64,000 nt of DNA. Origin: Actinomyces sp. GTDB lineage: Bacteria; Actinomycetota; Actinomycetes; Actinomycetales; Actinomycetaceae. Where the stretch lies: positions 19,350 to 83,349 of the forward strand of contig JALCNR010000014.1 of assembly GCA_022649165.1 (NCBI GenBank), read 5' to 3'. This document shows positions 54,218-62,936 of this stretch, one piece after another (position 1 is the first letter of the stretch; every line of letters starts with the position of its first letter). The notes beneath the pieces are model-generated. The model was not told the DNA's origin. It did no database searches and saw only the letters and a program-made list of their open reading frames with translations. The translations under genes were made by a program, and so were the position numbers.

Positions 54218-55261
54218 TCAGGTCCCCTCCCTGGCGCTCCCGTCTCCGGACGGCGGGCACCCGCACGACTGGCGCACGATGAGCTCCATCGGGAGGACGC
54301 GCGGCTCGACGTCGGTGTCCCCGCTGATGAGGGTGTCGACGGCGGCCGTCGAGATGGCCTCGAACGGGTGCCGGACCGTGGTGAGGGGCGGCCAGGAGAA
54401 CTGGGACTCCGTGGTGCCGTCGAAGGAGATGACGGCGATATCCCCGGGGCAGTCGAGCCCGCGTTCGTGGAGCGCCTGGAGCACGCCGACGGCGAGCAGG
54501 TCGGATCCGGCGAAGATCGCGGTCGGAGGGGCGGCGCGATCGAGCAGCCGGCGGGCGCCCTCGTACCCGCCCGCCCGGGACCATTCGGTGGTCTCGACGA
54601 GGGAGGCCGCCAGGCCGTGCCCGCCCAGGACCGACTCCCACCCGATGCGGCGGAAGTCGACGGAGCCGCCGGGCAGGGCGCCGGTGACGAATCCGATGCG
54701 GGTGTGCCCGTGCCCGATGAGGTGGGAGGCCGCGAGCTCGGCGCCCTGGCGCAGATCGGGGCCGACCAGCGGCGAGAGGCGTCCCATGGAGGACTCGTCG
54801 ATCATCACGCGGGGGACCCGGTCCGCGGCCGCGGTGTAGCTGCGTCTGTCGTAGAGATACGTGAGGATGAGGAGCCCGTCGATGCCGCGGTCCAGCAGGT
54901 TCGCCAGCATCGAGTACTCGCGCTCGGGATCATGGTGCGTCGTCGCGAGCAGGATGGAGTACTGGCGAGCGGCGGCGGCGTTGTCCAGGGCTGCGACGAA
55001 CTCCGCGTGGAACGGGTTCACGATGTCGGGCAGGAGGACGCCGATGAGATGGGTGGCGCCCCGCCGAAGCGCCCGGGCGCTGCTGTTGGGTCGGTAGCCG
55101 AGGGTCTCGATGGCGTCGAGGACGCGTTCGCGGGTGGCGGGCGCGACCCCGCGCGGCCCGTCGTTGATGACGTAGCTGACGACCGCCGTGCTCACGCCCG
55201 CAAGACGTGCGACGTCCTGCAGGGTCGGGGGGCGTCTGCGGACCCGACCCTGTCTGCTCAC
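54218..55261 (-). CDS. LacI-family transcriptional regulator of the alpha-galactoside locus
   Basis: A 347-residue repressor. The helix-turn-helix and hinge are at residues 12-36 (TLQDVARLAGVSTAVVSYVI), and the sensor domain carries GVLLPDIVNPFHAEFVAALD, TRIGFVTGALPGGS, and the ending VISFDGTTESQFSWPPLTTV followed by QSCGCPPSGDG, the Cys-Gly-Cys tail common in actinobacterial LacI proteins. It is divergent from the GH36 alpha-galactosidase, with three palindromes in the 252 bp between them. The likely inducer is an alpha-galactoside such as melibiose or raffinose. Confidence 0.92.
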   Translation of the reverse strand: MSRQGRVRRRPPTLQDVARLAGVSTAVVSYVINDGPRGVAPATRERVLDAIETLGYRPNSSARALRRGATHLIGVLLPDIVNPFHAEFVAALDNAAAARQYSILLATTHHDPEREYSMLANLLDRGIDGLLILTYLYDRRSYTAAADRVPRVMIDESSMGRLSPLVGPDLRQGAELAASHLIGHGHTRIGFVTGALPGGSVDFRRIGWESVLGGHGLAASLVETTEWSRAGGYEGARRLLDRAAPPTAIFAGSDLLAVGVLQALHERGLDCPGDIAVISFDGTTESQFSWPPLTTVRHPFEAISTAAVDTLISGDTDVEPRVLPMELIVRQSCGCPPSGDGSAREGT

Positions 55262-55370
55262 GGTCGACTCCCCCGTTCCTGTCGGTGGCTGATGCGGTCG
55301 CGGCGCGTGACGCGCGGCGCTTGCCAGCCCATCGTATGCGCCGGGCGAAGTCCCCCGGAGCCCTTCGCTG

Positions 55371-55452
55371 ATCTATTCGAATCAACTTCCAAGATTCGTT
55401 ATCAAAATGAGACTTGATAAGGGTGCGTGCGGACATATCTATTGGAATAGAT
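55371..55452. promoter_or_regulatory. Three operator palindromes and promoter between lacI-type and GH36 genes
   Basis: Three sites lie here: ATCTATTCGAATCA (55371-55384, imperfect); TTATCAA and TTGATAA (55399-55420, perfect arms with an 8 bp spacer); and ATCTATT-GG-AATAGAT (55437-55452, perfect). The first and third share the left arm ATCTATT. A TTGATA -35 at 55414 and a TATCTA -10 at 55436, spaced by 16 bp, fall within the second and third palindromes. LacI-protein binding would block transcription of the alpha-galactosidase gene. The patch is AT-rich, unlike its surroundings. Confidence 0.62.
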
Positions 55453-55513
55453 TCTTCTGTGAGCCGACGGGCGATGTCGACGGATGACACCGGCCTCCTA
55501 GGGCGAGTGATCG

Positions 55514-57805
55514 ATGGAGAGAAGCGAACGGATGGGGCCGATGGTGGTCGACGCGACGACAGAGCACGGGCGGCGGGGCGGCTGGGCGGCAGTGGATCTG
55601 CCGCTGGGTGTCGTCCATCTCCGCGCCGGCGGGACCTCCGTGGTCACGACGTTCCTGGGGGATGCGGCGCCCCAGGTCCTCCACTGGGGAGAGGATCTGG
55701 GCGACGTGCCGCCGGATGTCCTGGCGTCGCTGGACCTGGCGGACACGGCCCCGGCCGGGCACAATGCCCCGGCCGTGCCGGTGCGGGTCCCGATCCTCCC
55801 CGAGGCGCGCACCGGCTGGATGGGGAGGCCGGGCCTGGCCGGCTGGCGCGACGGCGGCGAGGACTGGTCGCCGCGTCTGCATGTCGACCGCGTCGAGACG
55901 GACTGCCGGGATATCTCGCGCCACGGCTCCTCCGTCAGCGCGGGACCGGGCGGCTGGCGAATCCGCCTGATCGACGCGGAGGCGGGGCTCGAGGTGCTCC
56001 TCGAGATCGAACTGGCGCCGAGCGGCCTCGTGCGCCTGCGGGCGTCGCTGACGAACACGGCCGGCTCCGTCTACCACCTGGAGGAGCTCTCACCCGTGCT
56101 CCCGCTCCCCCCGCAGGCGCGGGAGATCCTCGACTTCTCGGGCCGGTGGTCCCGGGAGCGGACGCCGCTGCGCCTCCCGCTCGAGTTCGGCTGCCGCCTC
56201 CACGAGGGCCGCCACGGCCGCACCGGCTTCGACGCCCCGCCGATGATGTTCGCCGGAGAGCCCTCTTTCGGATTCCGCTCCGGAGAGGTGTGGGGAGCCC
56301 ACGTGGGATTCTCAGGCAACTATCGACTGTGGATCGAGAAGCGCCCCGACGGGCATCAGGTCATCGGTGGAGGAGAACTGCTCCTGCCCGGCGAGGTCAG
56401 CCTGGCCGCCGGAGCGACGTACGCGAGCCCCTGGGTGTACTTCGGACGGGGCTCCGGCCTGGACGAGGCCGCGCACACCGTCCATGAGTGGCTCCGCGGG
56501 CGGGCCGGCCACCCCTCGCCGCATCGTCCCGTCACCCTCAATGTCTGGGAGGCCGTGTACTTCGACCAGGACACGGAGCACCTGGTCCGGCTCGCCGAGG
56601 CCGCCGCGGGGATCGGGATCGAGCGATTCGTCCTGGACGACGGATGGTTCCAGGGCCGTCACGACTCCACCGCCGGCCTGGGGGACTGGGTTCCCGACCG
56701 CGAGACCTGGCCCGGGGGACTCGCGCCGCTGGCCGACCGCGTCCATGAACTGGGGATGGAATTCGGGCTGTGGTTCGAGCCCGAGATGGTCAATCCGGAT
56801 TCCGACCTGGCGCGCGCCCACCCGGAGTGGATGATGTCGGCGCGGCGCGATCTCCCCGTCGCATGGCGGCACCAGCAGGTCCTCAACCTGGCTGACGAGG
56901 GCGCCTTCGATCACGTCCACCGGCAGATGAGCGCCGTCATCGAGCGCTACGGCGTGGACTATGTCAAGTGGGACCACAACCGGGACCTCATCGACGCGGG
57001 CGACCGGCGCCATGGCGGCCGTGCGGGGGTCCACGAACAGACGCTGGCCGCCTACCGCCTGATGGACCTGCTCGGCCGCGAGCATCCCGGTCTGGAGATC
57101 GAGGGCTGCTCGTCCGGCGGGGCGCGGGTCGACCTCGGCATGGCCGAGCATGCCGCGCGCTTCTGGCCCTCGGACTGCCTGGACCCCCTTGAACGCCAGT
57201 CGATCGTGCGCTGGACCTCGCAACTGCTCCCCCTTGAGATGATCGGCGCCCACATCCAGTCCCCGGTGTCGCGGACGACCGGTCGCACGAGCTCTCTCGA
57301 CTTCCGGGCTGCGACCGCGGTATGGGGGTGCCTCGGCGTCGAGTGGGACGTGACCGAGATCGGCGAGGGCGAACGCGGACTGCTGGCCGAGTGGATCGCC
57401 TGGTTCAAGCGAAAGCGCGGACTGCTGTTCACCGGCGACCTGGTCCGCGCGGACTCGCCGGACCCATCGGCGTGGGTGCAGGGCGTCGTCGCCGGCGACA
57501 GGCGGAGCGCCCTCTATGAGTTCACGACGCGCGAGCGCTCTGGCGACGCCCCTCGGGGGCGGTTCGTCCTGCCAGGGCTGGAGGCCGAAGCCGTCTACCG
57601 CGTGCGGCCGGTCATCGTCGGGCCTGGTCCACAGGGGCTTGTCCCTCCGCCGTGGTTCGGCCCCTCGAACCAGGGTGTCGAGGCCACCGGCCGGATACTC
57701 GCCTCATACGGGCTCAGGGCGCCGCGCCTGTTCACGGACCAGGCGCTTCTGTTCGAGGTCACAGCGGTGTCCGGGGAGAGTCCTCGGTCCCTTCCCGGGG
57801 CATGA
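55514..57805 (+). CDS. GH36 family alpha-galactosidase
   Basis: A 763-residue cytoplasmic enzyme. A beta-rich N-terminal domain of about 330 residues precedes the barrel beginning NVWEAVYFDQDTEHLVRL. The nucleophile is Asp487 in YVKWDHNRDL, and the acid/base is Asp554 in FWPSDCLDPLERQ, with the typical EGCSSGGARVDLG between. It removes terminal alpha-galactose from melibiose, raffinose and stachyose with retention. It shares the locus with an MsmEFG-like importer and a LacI regulator. ATG 55514 or ATG 55532 (MGPMVVDATTEHG) may be the true start. Confidence 0.93.
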   Translation: MERSERMGPMVVDATTEHGRRGGWAAVDLPLGVVHLRAGGTSVVTTFLGDAAPQVLHWGEDLGDVPPDVLASLDLADTAPAGHNAPAVPVRVPILPEARTGWMGRPGLAGWRDGGEDWSPRLHVDRVETDCRDISRHGSSVSAGPGGWRIRLIDAEAGLEVLLEIELAPSGLVRLRASLTNTAGSVYHLEELSPVLPLPPQAREILDFSGRWSRERTPLRLPLEFGCRLHEGRHGRTGFDAPPMMFAGEPSFGFRSGEVWGAHVGFSGNYRLWIEKRPDGHQVIGGGELLLPGEVSLAAGATYASPWVYFGRGSGLDEAAHTVHEWLRGRAGHPSPHRPVTLNVWEAVYFDQDTEHLVRLAEAAAGIGIERFVLDDGWFQGRHDSTAGLGDWVPDRETWPGGLAPLADRVHELGMEFGLWFEPEMVNPDSDLARAHPEWMMSARRDLPVAWRHQQVLNLADEGAFDHVHRQMSAVIERYGVDYVKWDHNRDLIDAGDRRHGGRAGVHEQTLAAYRLMDLLGREHPGLEIEGCSSGGARVDLGMAEHAARFWPSDCLDPLERQSIVRWTSQLLPLEMIGAHIQSPVSRTTGRTSSLDFRAATAVWGCLGVEWDVTEIGEGERGLLAEWIAWFKRKRGLLFTGDLVRADSPDPSAWVQGVVAGDRRSALYEFTTRERSGDAPRGRFVLPGLEAEAVYRVRPVIVGPGPQGLVPPPWFGPSNQGVEATGRILASYGLRAPRLFTDQALLFEVTAVSGESPRSLPGA

Positions 57806-57851
57806 CACATCGACGGGGCACGAAGCGGGACAACACAGAGAGGAAACCACC

Positions 57852-59117
57852 ATGAAGAGAACAATTGGCGTTGTCGCCATGGCGACCGCGGCAGTGATGG
57901 GGCTGGCCGCGTGTGGCGGGTCCGGTCAGAGCGGTGCCTCCGGAGAAGGAGGCACGCTCGAGGTCTACCTGGACATGAGCACCGGCAGCCCGGTGTACGC
58001 AGAGATGAAGACGCTGGTCGACACGTACCAGCAGGAGACCGGCACGTCGATCGACCTGTCGATCGACGGGACCGAGTCCTACGAGAAGGAGATGAAGGTC
58101 CGGATGGCGTCGAGCAACCTGCCCGACGTCTTCTCGACCCATGGATGGTCGCTGCTGCGCTACTCGCCCTTCCTGGAGCCGCTCACCGACCAGTCATGGG
58201 TCAAGGACGTGAACACGGGGCTGGACAGCGCGATGAAGGACTCCGACGGCAACATCTACGCCTTGCCGATCGAGTACACGGTGACGGGCCTCAGCGTGAA
58301 CTTCGACGTGCTGGAGGAGGCCGGCGTCGACCCGGACTCGATCGCCACCTGGGATGACTTCGATGCCGCGGCCGCGAAGGTCAAGGCCGCGGGCAAGACC
58401 GCCATCGCGTGCTCGGGCAAGGGCAGCGGGGCCGGCAACATCGCCGACTTCATCGCCTCCGGCGCCTTCGCCGACGATCAGCTGGCCTCCTTCACGAACG
58501 GGGACTTCCTCTCCGACGCGTGGACGGGCAACGTCCTGGACCGGGTCGCGGACTGGTCCGAGAAGGGATACTTCAACCCCGACTATTCCTCGGCCACCGA
58601 CGACGACGTCGCCCGCCTGATGGGGCAGGGCGAGGCCGCCTTCGCCATGCGCCAGCCGTCTGCGCTCCAGGCGGCGCTGGACCTCAATCCCGATGCGAAC
58701 ATCGGGTTCATCCCGATGCCCACCGACTCCGGACAGGGCTATCTGGTCGGCGGCGAAGGCGTGAACGCCTACGGCGTCTCCAAGACCTCGGAGAACAAGG
58801 AAGCGGCCCTGGCCTTCCTCGACTTCCTCGCCCAGCCCGAGAACGCGACCGCCCTGGCGGAGGCCACGGGCACCTACTCCGGCCTGACGACGGCGGAGCC
58901 CGACCTGGGCACGCTCCAGAGCTCCTACGACACATGGGTCGCGCCCGAGGAACTGCCGACGAATCCGTTCTTCGACCGGGTCTACCTGCCCAACGGCATC
59001 TGGGACACGATGATCGCGACCACGGACTCCGTCATCACGGGCCAGTCGGACGCCTCGTCGGCGACGCGGCAACTGGCCGACCAGTACAACACCCTCTACT
59101 CGCAGAACTCGAACTGA
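57852..59117 (+). CDS. CUT1-type sugar ABC transporter substrate-binding lipoprotein (RafE/MsmE-like)
   Basis: A 421-residue lipoprotein with lipobox LAAC (Cys21). Family 1 extracellular solute-binding features include MASSNLPDVFSTHGW, ALPIEYTVTGLSVNFDVLEEAGVDP, a mid-domain VARLMGQGEAAFAMRQPSAL, and NKEAALAFLDFLAQPEN near the end. It should bind raffinose-family oligosaccharides for import and cytoplasmic cleavage by the GH36 enzyme just upstream. ATG 57852 follows AGAGAGGAAACCACC, 46 bp after that gene. A strong hairpin separates it from the permease genes. Confidence 0.9.
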   Translation: MKRTIGVVAMATAAVMGLAACGGSGQSGASGEGGTLEVYLDMSTGSPVYAEMKTLVDTYQQETGTSIDLSIDGTESYEKEMKVRMASSNLPDVFSTHGWSLLRYSPFLEPLTDQSWVKDVNTGLDSAMKDSDGNIYALPIEYTVTGLSVNFDVLEEAGVDPDSIATWDDFDAAAAKVKAAGKTAIACSGKGSGAGNIADFIASGAFADDQLASFTNGDFLSDAWTGNVLDRVADWSEKGYFNPDYSSATDDDVARLMGQGEAAFAMRQPSALQAALDLNPDANIGFIPMPTDSGQGYLVGGEGVNAYGVSKTSENKEAALAFLDFLAQPENATALAEATGTYSGLTTAEPDLGTLQSSYDTWVAPEELPTNPFFDRVYLPNGIWDTMIATTDSVITGQSDASSATRQLADQYNTLYSQNSN

Positions 59118-59136
59118 CCCAGGTCGCCGATCCGGT

Positions 59137-59182
59137 CCGTCGTGGCCTCCGCATTCCGCTCCGGGCGCGGAGGCCACGACGG
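59137..59182 (+). other. Perfect 16 bp intercistronic hairpin between binding-protein and permease genes
   Basis: CCGTCGTGGCCTCCGC (59137-59152) pairs perfectly with GCGGAGGCCACGACGG (59167-59182) around a 14-base loop. It is the strongest simple stem in the window, with no U-run after it. By analogy with other importer operons it should make the binding-protein message more abundant than that of the permeases. The equivalents in the other CUT1 operons are at 9884 and 33237. Confidence 0.78.
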
Positions 59183-59213
59183 GCGACGGGCCAGGCGACG
59201 GGAGGAGTGATCC

Positions 59214-60191
59214 ATGACGTCCGCTCATGTGGGGGCCGTCCGGCCGCTGGCGTCCGGACCGACGGTGGCGCGCGGGCCGATCCCGTCCAGGGGCCGGCGG
59301 CTGAGCAGGTGGGCCCGGCTCAATTCCGCCAACCTCATGTACATCCCGGCGCTGGCGCTGTTCGCGGTGTTCATGATCTATCCGTTCGTCAACGGCATCG
59401 GCCTGTCGATGACGGACTGGGACGGATACTCGCCGACGAGGTCGAACGTCGGCCTGGCGAACTACGTCCAGCTGTTCAGGGACGCGAACTTCGGCACAGC
59501 CCTGCGCAACACCTTCGTCTACGGCATCGGGTCCACGCTGATCCAGCAGGTCCTGGGTCTCGGTCTGGCGCTGCTCCTGGACCGCAACGCCTGGGGGCGC
59601 AGCTTCTTCCGCGCCGTCGTCTACCTGCCCGCGTTGGTGTCGCCGGTGGTCATGGGGACCATGTACTACCTGGTGTTCCGGTACAACCAGGGCGCCCTGA
59701 ACGATGTCATCGGGGTGTTCGGACACGATCCCGTGTCCTGGCTGAGCGACTCCGGCTTCGCGGTGGCCATCATCGTCCTCATCAACTCCCTCCAGTTCGT
59801 CGGGATCTCGATGCTCATCTACCTGTCCGGTCTGCAGGCCATCCCCGATGAGCTCCACGAGGCCGCGGCCCTCGACGGGGCGGACGGCGTGCGGCTGTTC
59901 CGCCACGTCACACTGCCCCTGCTGCTGCCGTCGTTCACGTCGAGCTGCGTCATCAACCTCATCGGCGGGCTCAAGCTCTACGACATCGTCCAGGTCCTCA
60001 CCGGCGGCGGACCCGGGTACTCCACGAACTCGGTCTCCACTCTGATCGGCCGGACCTACTTCGGGAACCAGGCGGCCGGTTTCGCGGCCGCGCAGGGCGT
60101 GTGCCTGTTCGTCGTCATCGCGTTCTTCACGGTCGTGCTGAACTCCGCCTTCGACCGCCTGCGCGTGCGCCAGGAGGGAGGACGTCGATGA
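59214..60191 (+). CDS. CUT1-type sugar ABC transporter permease (RafF/MsmF-like)
   Basis: A 325-residue membrane protein with a 40-residue Arg/Pro-rich cytoplasmic start, then about six helices beginning NLMYIPALALFAVFMIYPFV. The EAA loop is ELHEAAALDGADGVRLFRHVTLP near residue 218. Ser/Gly-rich periplasmic turns follow, and the tail is the usual short charged end. ATG 59214 follows GGGAGGAGTGATCC. Its stop overlaps the start of the next permease by 4 bp. Confidence 0.92.
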   Translation: MTSAHVGAVRPLASGPTVARGPIPSRGRRLSRWARLNSANLMYIPALALFAVFMIYPFVNGIGLSMTDWDGYSPTRSNVGLANYVQLFRDANFGTALRNTFVYGIGSTLIQQVLGLGLALLLDRNAWGRSFFRAVVYLPALVSPVVMGTMYYLVFRYNQGALNDVIGVFGHDPVSWLSDSGFAVAIIVLINSLQFVGISMLIYLSGLQAIPDELHEAAALDGADGVRLFRHVTLPLLLPSFTSSCVINLIGGLKLYDIVQVLTGGGPGYSTNSVSTLIGRTYFGNQAAGFAAAQGVCLFVVIAFFTVVLNSAFDRLRVRQEGGRR

Positions 60192-61006
60192 AGTCCGGAC
60201 ATGTTGTTCGGGGGACCGTCCTGGTCCTCGTCTGCCTGGTGCAGCTGATTCCGTTCTACCTCGCGGTCACGACGGCGTTCAAGCCGCTCACGGACCTCTC
60301 GTCGCCATGGCTCTTCCCGGTCGGCGGGGCGACCCTGGAGAACTTCTCGATGGCCGTCGAGGAGGGCGGCGTCCTGCACGCCATCTGGAACTCGGTCGTG
60401 GTCACCGTGAGCGCGACGGCGATCGTGTGCGTCCTGGGGGCGCTCGCCGCGTACCCCCTCGCCCGCATCCGCTCGACCCTCAACCGAGGCATCGAGATCC
60501 TGGTGCTCAGCGTCATGATGATCCCCCCGCTGAGCATTCTGGTGCCCCTGTACTCGATGCTGAACCGAGCGGGCCTCCTCAACACCTACGCGGGGCTCAT
60601 CCTTCCCCTCGCGTGCCTCGAGCTGCCGCGCGCCGTGTTCCTGTACACGCAGTTCCTGCGGTCCATCCCGGTCTCGCTGGAGGAGGCGGCCCGGGTGGAC
60701 GGGGCCAACACCTTCGAGGTCTTCTTCCGCATCGTGCTTCCGCTCCTCAAGCCGGTGAGTGTGACGGTCGTGATCCTCACGGGCGTCTACGTGTGGAACG
60801 AGTTCGCGCTCAGCTCCTACATCATGAGCGGCGACTCGATGAAGACGCTCGCCCCCGCGATCGCCGCGTTCTTCGGTGAACAGGGGTCCCAGGTCAACGC
60901 CGCCGTCGCGGGGTCACTCCTCGGAGCGATCCCGATGATCGTCGCCTACGTGTTCCTGCAGAAGTACTTCATCCGCGGGATGCTGGCCGGCGCCGACAAG
61001 GGGTGA
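60188..61006 (+). CDS. CUT1-type sugar ABC transporter permease (RafG/MsmG-like)
   Basis: A 272-residue membrane protein of the MalG type. The first helix lies at residues 7-28, the EAA loop reads SLEEAARVDGANTFEVFFRIVLP near residue 170, and the C-terminus ends YFIRGMLAGADKG. It pairs with the preceding permease and, as with the other two CUT1 systems here, has no ATPase gene nearby. It is the last gene of the galactoside operon and converges with the DeoR gene 27 bp away. Confidence 0.92.
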   Translation: MKSGHVVRGTVLVLVCLVQLIPFYLAVTTAFKPLTDLSSPWLFPVGGATLENFSMAVEEGGVLHAIWNSVVVTVSATAIVCVLGALAAYPLARIRSTLNRGIEILVLSVMMIPPLSILVPLYSMLNRAGLLNTYAGLILPLACLELPRAVFLYTQFLRSIPVSLEEAARVDGANTFEVFFRIVLPLLKPVSVTVVILTGVYVWNEFALSSYIMSGDSMKTLAPAIAAFFGEQGSQVNAAVAGSLLGAIPMIVAYVFLQKYFIRGMLAGADKG

Positions 61007-61033
61007 TGCCGCCCGCCCGCCGCGGCGGTCCCG

Positions 61034-61810
61034 TCACACCGTGACGACGGTCCCGACGTGCTCGCGCAGCCGGGCGAGGGCGTCCTCCCCCAGGGCCTCC
61101 TCGGTGACCGCGACGTCGACGTCATCGAGGTCGAGGAAGGCGTGGAGAGCGTTTCGGGTGAACTTCGTGCGATCCACCAGGAGGATCCGGCGCTGGGCGG
61201 CCCTCATGAGCGCGCCCTTGAACGAGGACATGTCGGCGTCGGGGTGGCAGCACCGGCCGGAGACGATCGCGGTGGTCGACATCAGGCACACGTCCACGCT
61301 GAGCCGGGCGACCTCGGCCTCGGCGAGCGGCCCGTTGAAAGCATCCGCCCAGCGCACATACGTGCCCCCGATCTGGACGAGCTCCAGGGAGGGGTGCTCG
61401 AGGACGGCGTCGGCGATGAAACGGGCGTTGGTGACGATCGTCAGCGGGGCGAGATCGGCGATGCCGGGGAACAGCCCCAGGCAGGTCGTCGAGTCGTCGA
61501 TCGCCACGGTCTGCCCCGGGGAGAGCAGCTCGAGCGCCCGAGCGGCCAGACGCGCCTTCGTCTGGGATCCGCGCCCGATCCGCATGAGGGAGGAGGACTC
61601 CGCCATGGAGAAGGGCGTGGAGCTGATACGCCCATGGGCCCGCTGGATGAGCCCGGAGGACTCCAGGGCCGACACGTCGCGGTAGACCGTCATCAGGGAG
61701 ACGCCGAGGCGCTCCGCGAGAGCCTCGGCCGTCGTCGATCCCTGCCGGGTGACGACGTCGAGGACCTCGTGGATGCGCTGCTCGCGGATGGATGCGCTCT
61801 GTCGGCCCAT
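61034..61810 (-). CDS. DeoR-family transcriptional regulator
   Basis: A 258-residue regulator. The N-terminal winged helix (IHEVLDVVTRQGSTTAEALAERLGVS, then VYRDVSALESSGLIQRAHG) precedes a sugar-phosphate-sensing domain like that of GlpR and FruR: SQTKARLAARALELLSPGQTVAIDDSTTCLGLFPG, LTIVTNARFIADAVL and the phosphate-site region VGVDGCHPDA-equivalent SGRCCHPDADMSSFKGAL. Effectors are phosphorylated sugars. It lies downstream of, and on the same strand as, the FGGY kinase and glycerol-3-phosphate-dehydrogenase-like genes, so it probably controls them. Confidence 0.92.
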   Translation of the reverse strand: MGRQSASIREQRIHEVLDVVTRQGSTTAEALAERLGVSLMTVYRDVSALESSGLIQRAHGRISSTPFSMAESSSLMRIGRGSQTKARLAARALELLSPGQTVAIDDSTTCLGLFPGIADLAPLTIVTNARFIADAVLEHPSLELVQIGGTYVRWADAFNGPLAEAEVARLSVDVCLMSTTAIVSGRCCHPDADMSSFKGALMRAAQRRILLVDRTKFTRNALHAFLDLDDVDVAVTEEALGEDALARLREHVGTVVTV

Positions 61811-61845
61811 GCGGCCAGCCTATCGAGGCGCCCCAGCCGGTCCGG

Positions 61846-62889
61846 TCAGCCCCGGCGGGGCAGAACGGCTCCCGCCACGGCGGCCTGGACGTCGGGGACC
61901 CCTTCGAGGATCGCGCAGACGGCGGCGAGCAGCGGCAGCTCCTCCGCCAGCCCGCCGCCCAACTGGTCCACGAGCGTTCGGGCCAGGCCGGCGGCGGGGA
62001 CGCCCTCGACGGTCTGCTCGAGCCGGTCCATCTCGGCGAGCGCCTCTCGGGGCTCCTCGCCGCGCCCGATCCGCACGCCGTAGACCTTGTTGCGCCCAGA
62101 CAGCCCGGTGACCTCGAGGTCGCCGACGCCGGGCAGGCCGTAGGCGGTGTCCGGATGGGCGCCGAGCCGGGCCCCCAGAAGGGACATCTCCCGCACAGCC
62201 TGGGCGAATGCGGCCGCCTTGAGGTTGTGGTGGGGCGTGCCCGTCGCCTCCCCCAGCCCGTCGGCGACGCCCAGCGCGATGGCGTAGACGTTCTTCATCG
62301 GGGCGCACACCTCCACGCCCACCTCGTCGTCGGTGTGCGCGATGGCGTAGACGGGGGTGGTGGCCTCGGCGGCGTAGCGGCGGGAGACCTCCCCGTCGCG
62401 GCATCCGAAGATCGTGGCGGTGGGCAGTCCGGCCGCGCACTCGTTCGCTTTGACGGGACCCGCGATCGCGACGAGCGGCGGCAGGGCGGCTCCGCGGCGG
62501 GCGGCGATGGCGCGGATGGCGTCGGGGAGCAGCTGGATGCGCCCGGTCTCGTCGGGGCAGAACCCCTTCGAGGTGAGCCACAGCGCGTCCGCCCGGGAGA
62601 TGCCCTCCAGAGCCAGTTCCGTCACCTTCGGCACCCCGACCGAGGCGACGGACATGACCACCACGTCCGCGCCGTCGAGGGCCTCCTCCAGCTGCGCCGA
62701 CCGGTAGGCGCGCACCGAGGAGGGGACGACCGCCCCGGTGCGGGGGTGCGGCTCGCCGGCCTCGATCGCGTCGAGGAGATGGTCGTCGAGCCAGGTGCCC
62801 CACAGGCGGACGTCCCAGCCGGCGTCGGTGACGGGCCTGGACAGTGCCGAGCCCATGGCTCCGGCCCCGAGGATGGTGATGGTGGTCAT
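61846..62889 (-). CDS. NAD(P)-dependent glycerol-3-phosphate dehydrogenase-like protein
   Basis: A 347-residue two-domain dehydrogenase of the GpsA fold. The N-terminal Rossmann motif is ITILGAGAMGSAL; the catalytic lysine lies in APMKNVYAIALGVADGLG; and GLPGVGDLEVTGLSGRNKVYG corresponds to the substrate-site end of GpsA. The inserted segment AAFAQAVREMSLLGARLG also fits. The gene sits between an FGGY sugar kinase and a DeoR regulator, so the substrate may be another sugar or polyol phosphate produced by that kinase and not the housekeeping glycerol phosphate. ATG 62889 has a modest AAAGAAGAA site. Confidence 0.8.
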   Translation of the reverse strand: MTTITILGAGAMGSALSRPVTDAGWDVRLWGTWLDDHLLDAIEAGEPHPRTGAVVPSSVRAYRSAQLEEALDGADVVVMSVASVGVPKVTELALEGISRADALWLTSKGFCPDETGRIQLLPDAIRAIAARRGAALPPLVAIAGPVKANECAAGLPTATIFGCRDGEVSRRYAAEATTPVYAIAHTDDEVGVEVCAPMKNVYAIALGVADGLGEATGTPHHNLKAAAFAQAVREMSLLGARLGAHPDTAYGLPGVGDLEVTGLSGRNKVYGVRIGRGEEPREALAEMDRLEQTVEGVPAAGLARTLVDQLGGGLAEELPLLAAVCAILEGVPDVQAAVAGAVLPRRG

Positions 62890-62936
62890 GGTTCTTCTTT
62901 CATCGTGAGGTGGAGGGAATGACGAGGGACGGGATG

